Assembly: GCF_011397635.1 (NCBI RefSeq)
Contig: NC_064770.1
Location: 19,685,707 to 19,749,706, forward strand
Direction: 5' to 3'
DNA length: 64,000 nt
Source: Epinephelus fuscoguttatus
Taxonomy: Eukaryota > Chordata > Actinopteri > Perciformes > Serranidae
Below the pieces are notes generated by a model. The model ran no database searches, had not been told where the DNA came from, and saw nothing but the letters and a program-made list of their open reading frames with translations. Both the position numbers and the translations under genes were made by a program. Shown here in pieces: positions 38,561-48,763 of this stretch (within the stretch, counting starts at the first letter, position 1; each line of letters starts with the position of its first letter).

Positions 38561-40060
38561 ATACAAAAGCAAAGGCAAAAAGTGACGAAGCGAGTGAGTG
38601 ATAAATAAAAATGAAACAAGATAAAAAACACAACAAAAATTACAAATAGGATAGAATTAAAAATAATAATAATAGAAAAGTATATACACTTATATATACA
38701 CTTATGTTTACAGTTATATTTGTTTTTGTCTTTAATCAGTCTTAATAATAACAAAAGGTAACAGTAAAATAGGTAAATAGCTTCCAACCTTTAATGACCC
38801 ATGCTTTTGATTTTATAACAAAACAAGTCTCCTTTTCCAGGTATAACCTTACTTTTGAAAATTTCAATGAATACATCTTAAACAGGTCATTATAGTGTAA
38901 GCACCCAATTAAAGGCTCCAAAATAGCCTTCTATTTAAAATTCTGTTTTGTTAATTTCATACGCACTAGACATGCCTGAAGAAAAAAACAGTTGATTAAG
39001 TCTGCCATCTCCAGGGACGATCATCTTGGCAAAGAGCTTCACTCCTTCGTCTGTGTGATTAGCCCCACAGGAACGTGCGTGGCCTGAAGTAGCACCGGCA
39101 GCAGTGGGAGGTGAGAAACACCATTCACTCAGGGAGGAGGGGCAAGAAAGGTCCACATTTAATCCGAATAGGCCCCTTGATGGCTGTACAAGGAACGATC
39201 ACAGCCTCTGGCTCCAATGGTCCCTTCAGTGAAGGGAGCTCAGGTGTACTGCATGTAAAGACTCATGCAAATCAGCTTGACTCTGACTCAGTATTTGTAA
39301 TATAATCCCAGAGCACAGAACAAACAATCACAACATGCAAAAAAGCTTCCATTTGTGGTTCATTTGTGCTTAATAGGGCCCAAAGACAGAGACACAGAGC
39401 TCAAGGCCCAGTTCACCCGTAATGCTTTACTTCATGTCTGACTCCAGTTATGATTCCATCAATCCAGCCATTATTGCATTTATTTTCCCGGTTATTGTCC
39501 TTTTCTGGTCAGAAATTAGCTTTAGGAATAGTTTAATGTCAAAAACAGGCTTTTAAGAGCTCCAGGACAATACTAAATTTCAAATGAACTGATTAACAAT
39601 AGTCTCAAGCAATCGCCTACGTGCAGAATATGAAGCTTGCCATTTTTATTTGGGAATAGCTGCCCTTTTTATTCTGCTGTGAGAGGGTGGTGCTTTTGGT
39701 CTGAGTCCCATAAGTGAATTAGATGTCCCTGCATGCGCGGAGTCACGCCTCCCAGAGGAAGATACGTGCAGACACAATAACACAATAACAGCCCGAGGAG
39801 AAGCCCTGACAGTGTTTGTAACGTGTTTTTTATTGCTCTCTGGGGACTGTGTCGCTTTACTCTGCAGCTAGTTTAACTCTACTGAGAATAAACTTTTCAA
39901 CAGATTAGAAACAAGGATTCTAATGATCATGACAGGCTGTATCATTTAGAAGATCACAGACTAGACTAGAAAAGAATATAAAGAATGTGTCTCCTATGTC
40001 TATGTAGTGAGTGAGTGCTGTGCAGAAAGTGGTTAAACATGTTAAACCTGCACAGCTCAG

Positions 40061-41406
40061 TTGCCAGAACAAATTGTTGATATTGTACATTTCTGCAAAC
40101 CACAAATAAATTACATTTTTTACATTTCACATCTATCACATTAACGTTTCTAAAGTAACATAATGTATGAGCTGACTGTCACTGGGAGGTGGAGGGGATG
40201 GTGGATAGTGTATCACCAGTGCAAGATAGCTGCCAAGACTAGCAAACAACAAAAGTGGTTGGGTTTTAGCGAGACATTGCTGTGTTTCCATCAGCTTTAG
40301 GCTCCTGATGTAGATGTTTTGTAGCTACTTGGTGGTGTGTTTGCATCAACTTTTTAGGCTCCATGCATGGGTGTTTTGAAGCACCCTGTCAGTGTCTTTC
40401 CATCTGCATTTTAGGCTCCAAACATGGGAATTTTGTAGCAACCTGTCGCTGTGTTTTCATCTGCTTTTTACACTCCAAATGTGGGAGTTTCGTAGCAACC
40501 TGTTGCTGTATTTCAATTGGTTTCTTAGGCTCCAAACGTAGATTTTTTGTAGTGACCAGTTGGTGTGTTTTCGTCAGCTTTTTAGGCTATAATCATGGGT
40601 GTTTTGTAGTAACTGGTCAGTGTGTTTCCATCTCCTTTATAAGTTTCAAACATGGATGTTTTGTAGCAACCCATCGCTGTGTTTTCATCTGCTTTTTCTG
40701 CTTCAAATATAGGTGTTTCGTAGCAACCCGTCAGGGTGTTTTTAGGCTCTAAACGTAGATTTGTTGTAGTAACCAGTTGGTGGTGTTTTCGTCAGCTTTT
40801 TGGGCTATAAACATGGGTGTTTTCTAGTTACCTGTCAGTGTCTTTCCATCTGCATTTTAGGCTCCAAACATGGCATTTTGTAGCAATCTGTCGCTCTGTT
40901 TTCATCTGCTTTTTACACTCCAAATGTGGGTGTTTCGTAGCAGCCCGTCGGTGTGTTTAATCTGCTTTTTAGGCTCCAAATGTGGATTTTTTGTAGTGAC
41001 CAGTCAGTGTGTTTTTTGTCAACTTTTTAGACTCCAAACAGAAGTGTTTTGCAGCAACTTGTCAGTGTGTTTCATTCGGCTTATAGCATACAAACGGGCA
41101 TTTTGTAGCCGCCAGTCTTCGTGTTTCCATTGGCTTTTTAGGCTCCAAATGTAGGTGTTCTGTAGTGGCCATTTAGCAGGGAAAGTGGCACGAAAAGCGA
41201 TTGTTTTTCACCAAGACATCACTGCGTCTCCTGCCAGAATTGTGCCCCTAAAACATGATCTTTCACCAACTGTTTTTTGTGCCAAAACCGAACCACAGTG
41301 TTTTTGAAATTTTAAGGTTAAACAGATCCACAACACAATAACGTGCATATGTAATGTATCCATGGTTTGCAGAAACGTACAGTGTCAAAATTTTGTAGCG
41401 ATTGGG
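40061..41406. mobile_element. TIR DNA transposon E1 with amplified internal minisatellite
   Basis: The left end (ttgccagaacaaattgttga continuing into 'acatttctgcaaacc') and the right end (reverse complement 'caatcgctacaaaattttga' continuing 'cactgtacgtttctgcaaacc') are inverted. The flanks 'gggatggtggat' and 'gtggttgggttttagcgaga' and the right-hand 'cctgccagaattgtgcc' recur in the shorter element at 44.45-45.06 kb. Between them lies an array of about 58 bp (40.27-41.16 kb). No transposase, so non-autonomous. Confidence 0.65.
40270..41165. repeat. Minisatellite, about 15 units of about 58 bp
   Basis: The unit is roughly 'gtgttttcatctgctttttaggctccaaa' followed by 'catgggtgttttgtagcaacc' and 'tgtcagt'. 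Units vary by point changes and small indels. Because many units are near a multiple of three, frames rich in Cys and Phe run across; there is no other evidence that they are translated. Confidence 0.85.
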
Positions 41407-41489
41407 TTGACTCTCACAACTATTCTTATTCTTCTCCCATCAGAGTACTGGTTTTTGTGTTTGTTTTGTTTTTTTGCAGTTGCAGAATA

Positions 41490-42440
41490 ATGGAAAGAAA
41501 TATATCATCAACTCTCAACTCGACCGCTCTCCCACTCAATACCACTGCTAACGCCACAGAGAAACCCTTCAGTGTGTTTGATGGATGTGAACATATGGTA
41601 GAGGGCATCCTCTTCGACCTGACCATGCAGTCCATCAATGTAGCTGTGGGAATCCCTGCTAACTTACTTGTCATCGCCATCCTCATTCGCAATCGCAAAG
41701 AACCCACCACTTCAGACATATTCTTGGGCTGCCTGGCCGCCATGGATGCCTACTTTAGCGCCATGACACCTGTCAGCTTCCTTAACCTTTACCACTGGCA
41801 CAGCAAAGAAGTTTGGTCAGCCCTGAAGTTCTCCTATGGTGTGAAAGATATAAGTGGGCCGTTGTTTCTCTCCTGTATCTGCCTGGATCGATTTATTGCC
41901 GTGCTCTTTCCAGTTATGTTTGGGCAGCTTAAACACATCAAGTACAGGATAAGCCTCTCACTGCTGGTGTTCTGCCTCACTTTTGCCTACTCTGCAGCCA
42001 AGGTTGTGGGAGGTCTTCCCAACTTTGAGAAGGTGTTCACCGGTGAAATCTTGGCAGCATTTACTTGGATGGTCATGTGCAATGTGTCTATCCTGTGGGC
42101 CCTGAAGAAGTCCCGCGGCACAGGTAAAGATGAGATGCACCCCATGAAGAAGAAGGCCTTCAAGATGGTGCTGTCTATCCTTTGTATCATTGTGTTTAAC
42201 TACCTGCCACCTGTTGCAATGTTCCCTTTTGAAGACCACTACGCCCCTAATGTATTTCGCTGCTATGTGCAGCCTGTGGGCTTTGCTTTCCTCAACATCA
42301 GCAGCACCATCCAGCCACTCGTCTATCTGTCTCGTCTGGATAGGATGCCTTTCCTCCCAGACAGCTGCGTCAAGAAGTACTGCACCTGTGTCTCGGCAGA
42401 GAACAATAAAACCCCACCTGCTCAAAAGCCACCTGCTTAG
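41490..42440 (+). CDS. Orphan class A (rhodopsin-like) G protein-coupled receptor
   Basis: A single coding exon encodes 316 residues. The start is the ATG at 41490: a pyrimidine-rich acceptor (ttttttgcag) ends at 41479, ten bases upstream, so the reading frame that runs further 5' is intron. The N terminus has four N-glycosylation sequons (N4, N10, N17, N21) and no signal peptide. Seven hydrophobic segments lie at about 46-67, 76-98, 116-141, 153-174, 185-206, 225-246 and 259-281. TM1 keeps the GxxxN asparagine (N58) and TM2 keeps the aspartate (D86). The DRY motif reads DRF (133-135), the CWxP motif reads NYLP (237-240) and NPxxY reads QPLVY (275-279). No cysteine stands at the TM3 start or in the second extracellular loop, so the usual disulfide is absent; C33 and C258 could form an N-terminus to loop-3 bond, as in P2Y-type receptors. 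The tail has a cysteine cluster (C293, C298, C300) that could be palmitoylated. Overall it resembles the purinergic/chemokine branch, but ligand and orthology are not clear. Confidence 0.85.
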   Translation: MERNISSTLNSTALPLNTTANATEKPFSVFDGCEHMVEGILFDLTMQSINVAVGIPANLLVIAILIRNRKEPTTSDIFLGCLAAMDAYFSAMTPVSFLNLYHWHSKEVWSALKFSYGVKDISGPLFLSCICLDRFIAVLFPVMFGQLKHIKYRISLSLLVFCLTFAYSAAKVVGGLPNFEKVFTGEILAAFTWMVMCNVSILWALKKSRGTGKDEMHPMKKKAFKMVLSILCIIVFNYLPPVAMFPFEDHYAPNVFRCYVQPVGFAFLNISSTIQPLVYLSRLDRMPFLPDSCVKKYCTCVSAENNKTPPAQKPPA

Positions 42441-42755
42441 GTTTAGGAAGATCTTATATTCACATTGTAACTCATGGATGCTCAGTTTAACATTTGTCTC
42501 TAAAGAAAACTTGTAAGAGAAAGGAAATACTATGAATACCATATATCTGTGAATTTGTGACTGTGACTCCTGTTTAATTTTCTAGATGTGTGTTTTCATT
42601 AAGTAGATTCTTATGTAAACTGTGAAACTGTAAAAGTCTGGGGGTAAAATGTCTACAAACAGCTCAAGGTTTCTGTGTTAAAGTAATCTCAACTGTAATG
42701 AAATCCTTCAACATATTTATTTGACTTTGGCGCCATCATGTGTACAAAAGACAGA

Positions 42756-42761
42756 AATAAA
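42756..42761 (+). terminator. Poly(A) signal of the GPCR gene
   Basis: AATAAA lies about 315 bases after the GPCR stop codon, in a 3' UTR-like AT-rich segment, followed by a GT-rich stretch (about 42805-42830) typical of downstream elements. Confidence 0.5.
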
Positions 42762-43856
42762 CAGTACTGTACAGTCTAAACCCCTCATCATGAATGTGAC
42801 ACAGACTTGTGTTTGTGCATGTGTGTGATATTTATTCTTTAAAGTGCATAGTGCTCAATAAGTTAGAAACCTCTCCCTCATCTGAGTGCAACATAATATG
42901 GTAATCATCAATAGAAGAATCACAGAATACCCGCACAGCAGTGTCATTCATTTTGATGTAAGTCATAGGCAATTTAAAAGAGTGAAAAAGACAGGGCTTG
43001 CCACACACCAAAACCTAGTTGTTAAACTTCTGATTTTTACCTATAACATTTTTTTTTATGTAAATGTGCTTTCCCATCTTCCACCACAGACAGCAATGTA
43101 TATTTATCCTCTTACATTAGCAATTTAGGAACCATTTCTGGATTTTATGGCAATTTAACACGACAGCTTGTCTTCAAAGTTAAATCATTTCATAATCCAG
43201 ACACTCTCTGAGCATTGCCCTTCAAAGCAATAGTGCTACAATATGGGAAATACCCTTTTTGGTTTCTTGCCAAGAGTTAAATGTCAAGAATTCTATACAG
43301 CCCAAAACCACACATTTGCTTCAAGGGGCTTCGCAGTCTGCACAGCATACAGCACACTCTGTTCTCAAAGGGGCTGCATGTGAAATTCAGAGCATAAAGT
43401 GGAAGTGGCTGAGCTGGTGGCTAGCAGCTAACCGTGCTAACTCTATAAACAGCACTACAACATTGACGGAGCTAACAGTGTTAACTAGGGGGACCCCAGA
43501 GGGTGGGTGCTTTGCTCCCAAGACGATGCCATCCCGGTATCAGTGATAACATGCTGTACAAGGGTGGTGCAAAGCGGTAGATTACAGCACACAAAGTTTA
43601 CGTGACTTCATTCTCTACGAAAGAAGGCAATTCTCCTGTGTATCTGTACATAGCAAATAACAGTTTGCTGCTGTATTAATGCTCTGAATGTCACACACAG
43701 AACCTTTAAACCCTTTATGATTGATTCGAATGTCCAGTAAAGATTTAACTGGAGCTAGCTGCCAGTTATCTTAGGGGGAAACCATTTGTCACCAATCCCA
43801 CTCATCCATCAAATCACAACTGGAACCATATTTTCTTGCATAAAACCTTCATCCTC
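42762..43856. other. GPCR-TRIM intergenic region
   Basis: No gene. The segment about 43.3-43.7 kb ('gtggctagcagctaac', 'gacgatgccatcc', 'cacacacagaaccttta') looks like a dispersed fish repeat, but I could not find paired ends. Confidence 0.5.
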
Positions 43857-46492
43857 TTATTGTCGCAACATGGTGACAAGTACCCTCTCTGGCATTATTC
43901 TCAGTGGATGACTGCTCTGTGTATAAAAATATGGAAGTAAAGTTTCTGTGAACGTGTCTGTGAATGCATAAATGAGTGTGTCATCAGCAGGGTTGAAGAA
44001 AGACACCGTCCCTTTGTTGTAATCCAGTTGCACTTTGACATGTTTTGGCGCTCTTTTAACTGTCAGCGGCGTGGGTGGCGAGGTCATTGCCCTGAACTCT
44101 CCGTCCCGAAAGCACAAAGTCCAGAATCCATTCTCAGGCCGAGCGGAGATCTCAGAGTCCCTAGGTACAGACAAAGAGGCCACGCCCACGAGCCAGTCTT
44201 GATTACTTCCTGTTTCCACGACCCAGTGGTGGCTTCCTGAGCCCAGTGCGGTCATGCCTACCACTTCTGCACTGATGTGGAAGCGCTCTGGGTTGTCAGG
44301 GCAACTGTTGTGCTGCTTTGAGTAATGGACGGAAGTGAGGTCGTCAGACAGGATGAGGCAGGGGTGTGCTGTGTTTGGGTCCAAAGTCACAGGAGCTGAA
44401 GGGCAGGATATTAGCAAAAAGATAGATATGTTAAAGCAGCACAGTCACCACAAGAAAATGTCGGCATTGTATGTTTCTGCACACCACGAATACATTACAT
44501 TGGTATGTTTCGTATACATGTATAATAAAGTTGGAGGGGAGGGGATGGTGGATGGTATGTCACCTGGTCAAAATGCCTGCCAAGCTGCAGACTGCTGTTT
44601 GAGACCAACAAACATCAAAGCCAGTTGTTTTTTGATGAGTCAGAGCTGCATTTCTAGCAGCTTTTTAGCCACCAGACTGGAGTGTTTTTCCTGCCAGAAT
44701 AGTGCTATAAAAACTAGTCTTTTTAACTGAGACATTGCCATTTTTTCTGCTGGCATAGTACCATGAAAGGTGAACATTTTTTCCCAAGACATTGCTGAAG
44801 TTTTGGCTGGGACTGAACCACAAAAAACAGTAGTTTTTTACAGAGATGACAACAGCTTCTCCAGCAAAATGTGATCTTTCTCTAACCATAACCAAGTGGT
44901 TTTTGTGCCTAAACTTTACTACTGGTTATCCACAGCGTTGTTGAAATAGAAAGAAAAGTAAAGCTCCAACGTATCCACTACATAATAGCATACAAATGTA
45001 ACATAGCCGTGATTTGCAGAAATGTAAAATGCCAACAATATTCTGGCGATTGGGTTTGTTGAACAGGATTTGGGTTGCACAGTTTTACTCTTTCGACCTC
45101 TTAACATGAAGAAAATTGACACCTATGTACTTACTGTAGTCAATATGGTCCAGCATTTTCTCCCAAACTTTATACTTGAGGTTGCAGAGATGCACTGTCA
45201 CATCAATCAGAAACCCGGCCATGTTGTCTGAACCAAACGCTATGCTTTTCTCTCTGTGATAAAAACAAATATCTTACATTGAGAATATATCACAAAGTAG
45301 GAGTGTAAATCTATAACTTTGTTGACCTACCTGTCCTGGGTATCTTTGAAATTCTGGAAAAAAAGGAAAATACACAATCAATGTGAGAAGTTTTTGGGAA
45401 CAGTGGTTAAAAAGTTAATGCACACCTGACTGTACCGACCTTCAACAATACCATATCCTCTTCTTTCAGCTGCTCCTGTATGACTGAGATGGTCTCTGCA
45501 ATCAACAGCACTTCTGCTGAAAGCTCTTTGATCTTATCCTTCATTCCTGCCATTTTTTCTTCTTCTTCTTTCTTCACAGCTGCTATTCTGGCCGACTCTT
45601 CTTGGTGGAGGATTTCGTGAAGCTGCTCGAACTGGCTCTTGATTGATTTTTGCGTTTTCAGTGACTGAGTCTGCAAGAGATTGTTGACATTTTTATGTGA
45701 CCAAATTTCTTTTTAGTTCAAAACCATTTATCTGTCAGTTCATCTCAGGTTACCTTAATGTACTTGAACATGTCCGCAGAGGTCATGTGAATTCTTTTGA
45801 GGCTGTCCACTTTCTCTTGCAGGTTCTTTAGGGATAAGGCAAGTTCATCCTAAAAATCAAACAGGCCTCCGTCAGTAGAGATCAGAGAGTTTAATAATGT
45901 GTCAGTAGTTTGAGTGCTTTGGATACTTTAGGCCTGGGTTCATCAGTGAAAGATTACAGCCTGGCTAACAATCAGGACAGACTTGTGGGACAGCATTCTA
46001 CCGTTAGGTGTTACCATGAATACTTAATGTTGACTGAAACAGCTGAGCACATTTAGCAGGGTGTTTTCACAGGTGGGAAACACATAAATTTATTTCCCTT
46101 ACCTTGCAGTCGAGCACTGCCTCTTCTATAGGCGAGCAGTCGTGAGTCTTGTGGAGTTTAGAGGACTGACACACCACACAGATGGGCTGTTTGTCAACCA
46201 GACAGAAGAGCTTTAACTTCTCCCCGTGCAGACTACAGTTCATCTTCTCTTCCAGCGCCACTGAACTCCTCTTGGCCTCCACCAGAGCTTCACAGACATT
46301 TCTCAGAGCCAAATTGGTGGGAGGACTGGCCTTGGAGGCTTTCTTCCTGCATACTGCACACTCACGTATCCCTGTTTCCCAAAAGCGCTTCAAACAACTC
46401 CTGCAGAAGCTGTGGCTACATGACAGCAACACTGGGTCCGTAAAGATGTCACAGCATATTGGGCATGTGAGATCCTCCTCTGGGAGTGACAT
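43857..46492 (-). CDS. TRIM-family E3 ubiquitin ligase (RING, B-box2, coiled coil, PRY-SPRY), TRIM35-like
   Basis: Six exons on the minus strand join in phase to 1398 nt (465 aa plus stop): 46103-46492, 45754-45849, 45440-45670, 45331-45353, 45135-45253 and 43857-44395. The 96, 231 and 23 nt sizes of exons 2-4 are the classic TRIM pattern. Residues 10-48 form a C3HC4 RING (C10, C13, C25, H27, C30, C33, C45, C48). Residues 86-117 form a B-box2 (C86, H89, C97, D100, C105, C108, H114, H117). Exons 2 and 3 encode a charged helical coiled coil (about 131-245). The last exon holds PRY (starting LDPNTAHPCLILS) and SPRY (FWTLCFRDGEF, LDYNKGTVSFF). Family knowledge: RING recruits the E2, the coiled coil dimerises, and PRY-SPRY selects targets; many fish TRIMs act in innate immunity. 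The exon 3 donor (AAG|GTCGGT) is weak but phase-correct. A TIR transposon sits in the last intron. All domain residues look intact, so the gene is probably functional; its exact orthologue (TRIM35, A33-like, NF7-like) is undecided. Confidence 0.9.
44447..45056. mobile_element. TIR DNA transposon E2 in the last TRIM intron
   Basis: The left end 'gtcggcattgtatgtttctg' and the right end (reverse complement 'ttggcattttacatttctgc') are inverted and match the ends of E1 at 40.06-41.41 kb. Internal blocks 'ggggatggtggat' and 'tttctagcagctttttag' correspond to E1, but only one minisatellite-like unit is present. It lies between exons 5 and 6 of the TRIM gene without touching splice sites. Confidence 0.6.
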
Positions 46493-47189
46493 GATAAGTT
46501 GCTTCTCATGTACAATGTAGAGAATCCAAAGTTAAAAACAGCATGTGTCCCCAGGTTTCAGTCCTTAATAATTCCTCTGTCAACTATGATTTAGCGTGCC
46601 TGGTTAAACTTGTCTCCTGAAAGCCTCAGAGCACACTAACAGCCCCTGCATTGTTCTTGACACGAAGTAGCAAGTGCTCTCGGCTTTCCTGTGCATGACT
46701 TCTGTGGGAGTAACTCAAATCATGCAGCACAGTGAAACAACACTGTATGTAGCCGTGCTGGGAAACAGGAAATGAAGCCCTATTGGCTGGTCGTTGGGTC
46801 GCTTTAAGCTGGTTGGTAACTGCATGTTTGGAATGTCATCATTCAGGATAATGTGAATGTGAATGTTCCAGCATTGACTTCCATGCTAACAGCCAAAGGC
46901 AGCATGAGCAATCATTTTAATCTACTTATTAATTCACTCTGCAGTTAGCAATTGACCATTTAAACAAGTGAAGGTCATGTAAAACAATACATTGCAACTA
47001 ATTTCATACATCAGTGAATTCAGTGACTGTGGCATTGTTGCCCTGCTGTGTTCAGAGGGTGGTTTCTGACCTCTAGGCACTGAGTTTTAACCCAGACTGG
47101 CTAAACCAGTTCAGAGAATTCAGCAAGACTAACCAATAAGTTGCTTATTAAAACCTCAATAAGGCACAAAATTACTTCAAAGTGAGCCA
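46493..47189. other. TRIM 5' flank
   Basis: It presumably holds the TRIM promoter (minus strand). No TATA box is convincing. The purine-rich GGGAAACAGGAAATGAAG at about 46759 resembles ETS/IRF half-sites but lacks correct ISRE spacing. Confidence 0.35.
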
Positions 47190-47680
47190 AAGGGCTACAA
47201 AAAGACACAAAGCAAGCAATACAAAAAAAAAAAATACAACAGGCAAGACAACATAGATATCAGGAGACAAAATAGATATCAAGGATGAATCAGATGGCAT
47301 ATGCCAGTTTAAAAATATGTGTTTTAAGATGGGATTTGAAGGTGGAGAGAGAGTCAATATTGCAGATATCTTGTGGGAGAGAGTTCCAAAGTCAGTGGGC
47401 GGAGCACCTGAAGGCTCTAGCTCCCATGGTGGATAAGTGAGCAGATGGTGTGGCGAGTTGGATAGCGGAAGAGGATCTTAGAGTACGGGAAGGAGTGTGA
47501 ATATGAAGGAGTTCAGAAAGATACAATAGGGCTAGGGTATCAAGGGCCTTAAAGGTGAGCAGCACAATCTTGAAGTCGATATGGTGTTTGACAGGGAGCC
47601 AGTGAAGTTGTTGAAGAAAAGGGGTGATGTGCTCAATTGAGGGAGTTCGAGTGACGATACAATTGCGATGTACAAGTGAT
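47190..47680 (-). mobile_element. L2-like LINE fragment, 3' end of the coding region
   Basis: The minus-strand translation reads STMGARAFRCSAHQLWNSLP, then STFKSHLKTHIFKLAY, the conserved C-terminal end of L2-type LINE polyproteins, with frame breaks upstream. Simple AT-rich sequence follows. It is a 5'-truncated copy. Confidence 0.7.
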
Positions 47681-48763
47681 AATAGGAGCAGTATATGATA
47701 GTATACATGTTATATGTAAATATTAATATATAATAGTATACGTATTTAACAAAAATAATCATATATGTAACATGATAGTAGAAATATTAACACCCCTGTC
47801 TGGTGGCTAAAAATATTAATATTTATTTTATTTATTTAATTTTTTTTTATTGTAAATTGTGGTTTTGTGGTTTTATTGTATTTTTTTTTACAGTTTTTAT
47901 TTATTTATTCATTTATTTATTTATTTAGTAGACAAAGGCATAAGAGAAGGAATGGCAGTAGAAAAGGGAATAAAGTAGATAGATAGATCCTTTATTGACA
48001 TTGAAACTTTGGTGGAGCAATCCAGTTAGCAGCATATAATGTTTACACATGCACCATCATACACTCACATATTCACCAACACACCCTCGCTCATTACATC
48101 ATTCTCACAATCACGTACAGTGAAATAGACAGTAGTCGAAGTACTGATAGTAGTGGAGTAGTAGCCAGATCTTTGGTCCTGAGCTGAAGCCTTCTGATCC
48201 TCCTCCTATATGCCCTTGTGGGATATTTGAAAAGCTAAGTATAGAAAAAAAACCTGTATAGTTAAGCATAAAGATGGCAGGAGGCGTCTACAAGTTTTTG
48301 TCTACCAGTATTGTATATTTCTTTGCTCTTTTTGTCTTAAATACTGTGCAAATAAGTTGCTGTGACAGAATAATTTCCTGTGGGAATGATAAAGTACTCT
48401 GTCTGTCTTGAGGCCAGCTGACATTGTTTTGCCTTGAGGACATTTCACTTCACAACTTCACATCCTTAACTAAACACATAGTAAATTTGAGAATGCAATG
48501 GAAACATCGTTCATTGCAACAGACAGTTTTGTACACACAACTACGTACTTGTGTATGAAAAATGAACAGTGAAGGTCATTGTTACACTGTTCGATTCAGG
48601 TCCGGTCTAGTTCCTCTGTTTTTCAACCCTTCAATCAGGTCTGACCACTTTGAATTCCCAGGTGAATGCATCCATACCTTGCAGAAAATCTGGCAGAGTC
48701 TGTTTTTCTTCTTGAGCTGGGTCTCATTTTCATCAGTATCAGATGTAGCCGTAACACCTTCGT
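47681..48763. repeat. AT-rich and TTTA-rich tract plus LINE-tail-like ends
   Basis: TTTA/TTTAT runs lie at 47817-47930. 'agatagatagatcctttatt' at 47978 and 'gggaatgataaagtactctg' at 48385 look like 3' tails of non-LTR elements in opposite orientations. No gene. Confidence 0.4.

Larger units (their letters stand above)
37966..41479 (+). other. Putative 5' UTR intron of the GPCR gene
   Basis: Bounded by gtgagt (37966) and a strong pyrimidine tract plus cag (41479). It contains a LINE tail-like segment with GATAA repeats at 38481-38560 and the TIR element at 40061-41406, which ends only 73 bases before the acceptor. No coding sequence. Confidence 0.4.

Noticed and set aside
40363-41154. Cys/Phe-rich frames of 94-129 codons
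   Set aside because: They are translations of the 58-bp minisatellite; length follows from unit size near a multiple of three.
40270-41165. CRISPR-like regular repeats
   Set aside because: Units are contiguous tandem repeats without unique spacers, in a eukaryotic genome.
41367-41489. In-frame extension of the GPCR upstream of ATG 41490
   Set aside because: It has no ATG at its beginning, crosses a strong splice acceptor at 41479 and overlaps the end of transposon E1; it is intron.
41958-42542. 194-codon minus-strand frame under the GPCR
   Set aside because: Shadow of the receptor coding sequence; starts and ends have no splice or promoter logic.
46755-46780. Interferon response element (ISRE) for the TRIM gene
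   Set aside because: GAAA half-sites are spaced by three bases instead of two, so the match is not good enough.
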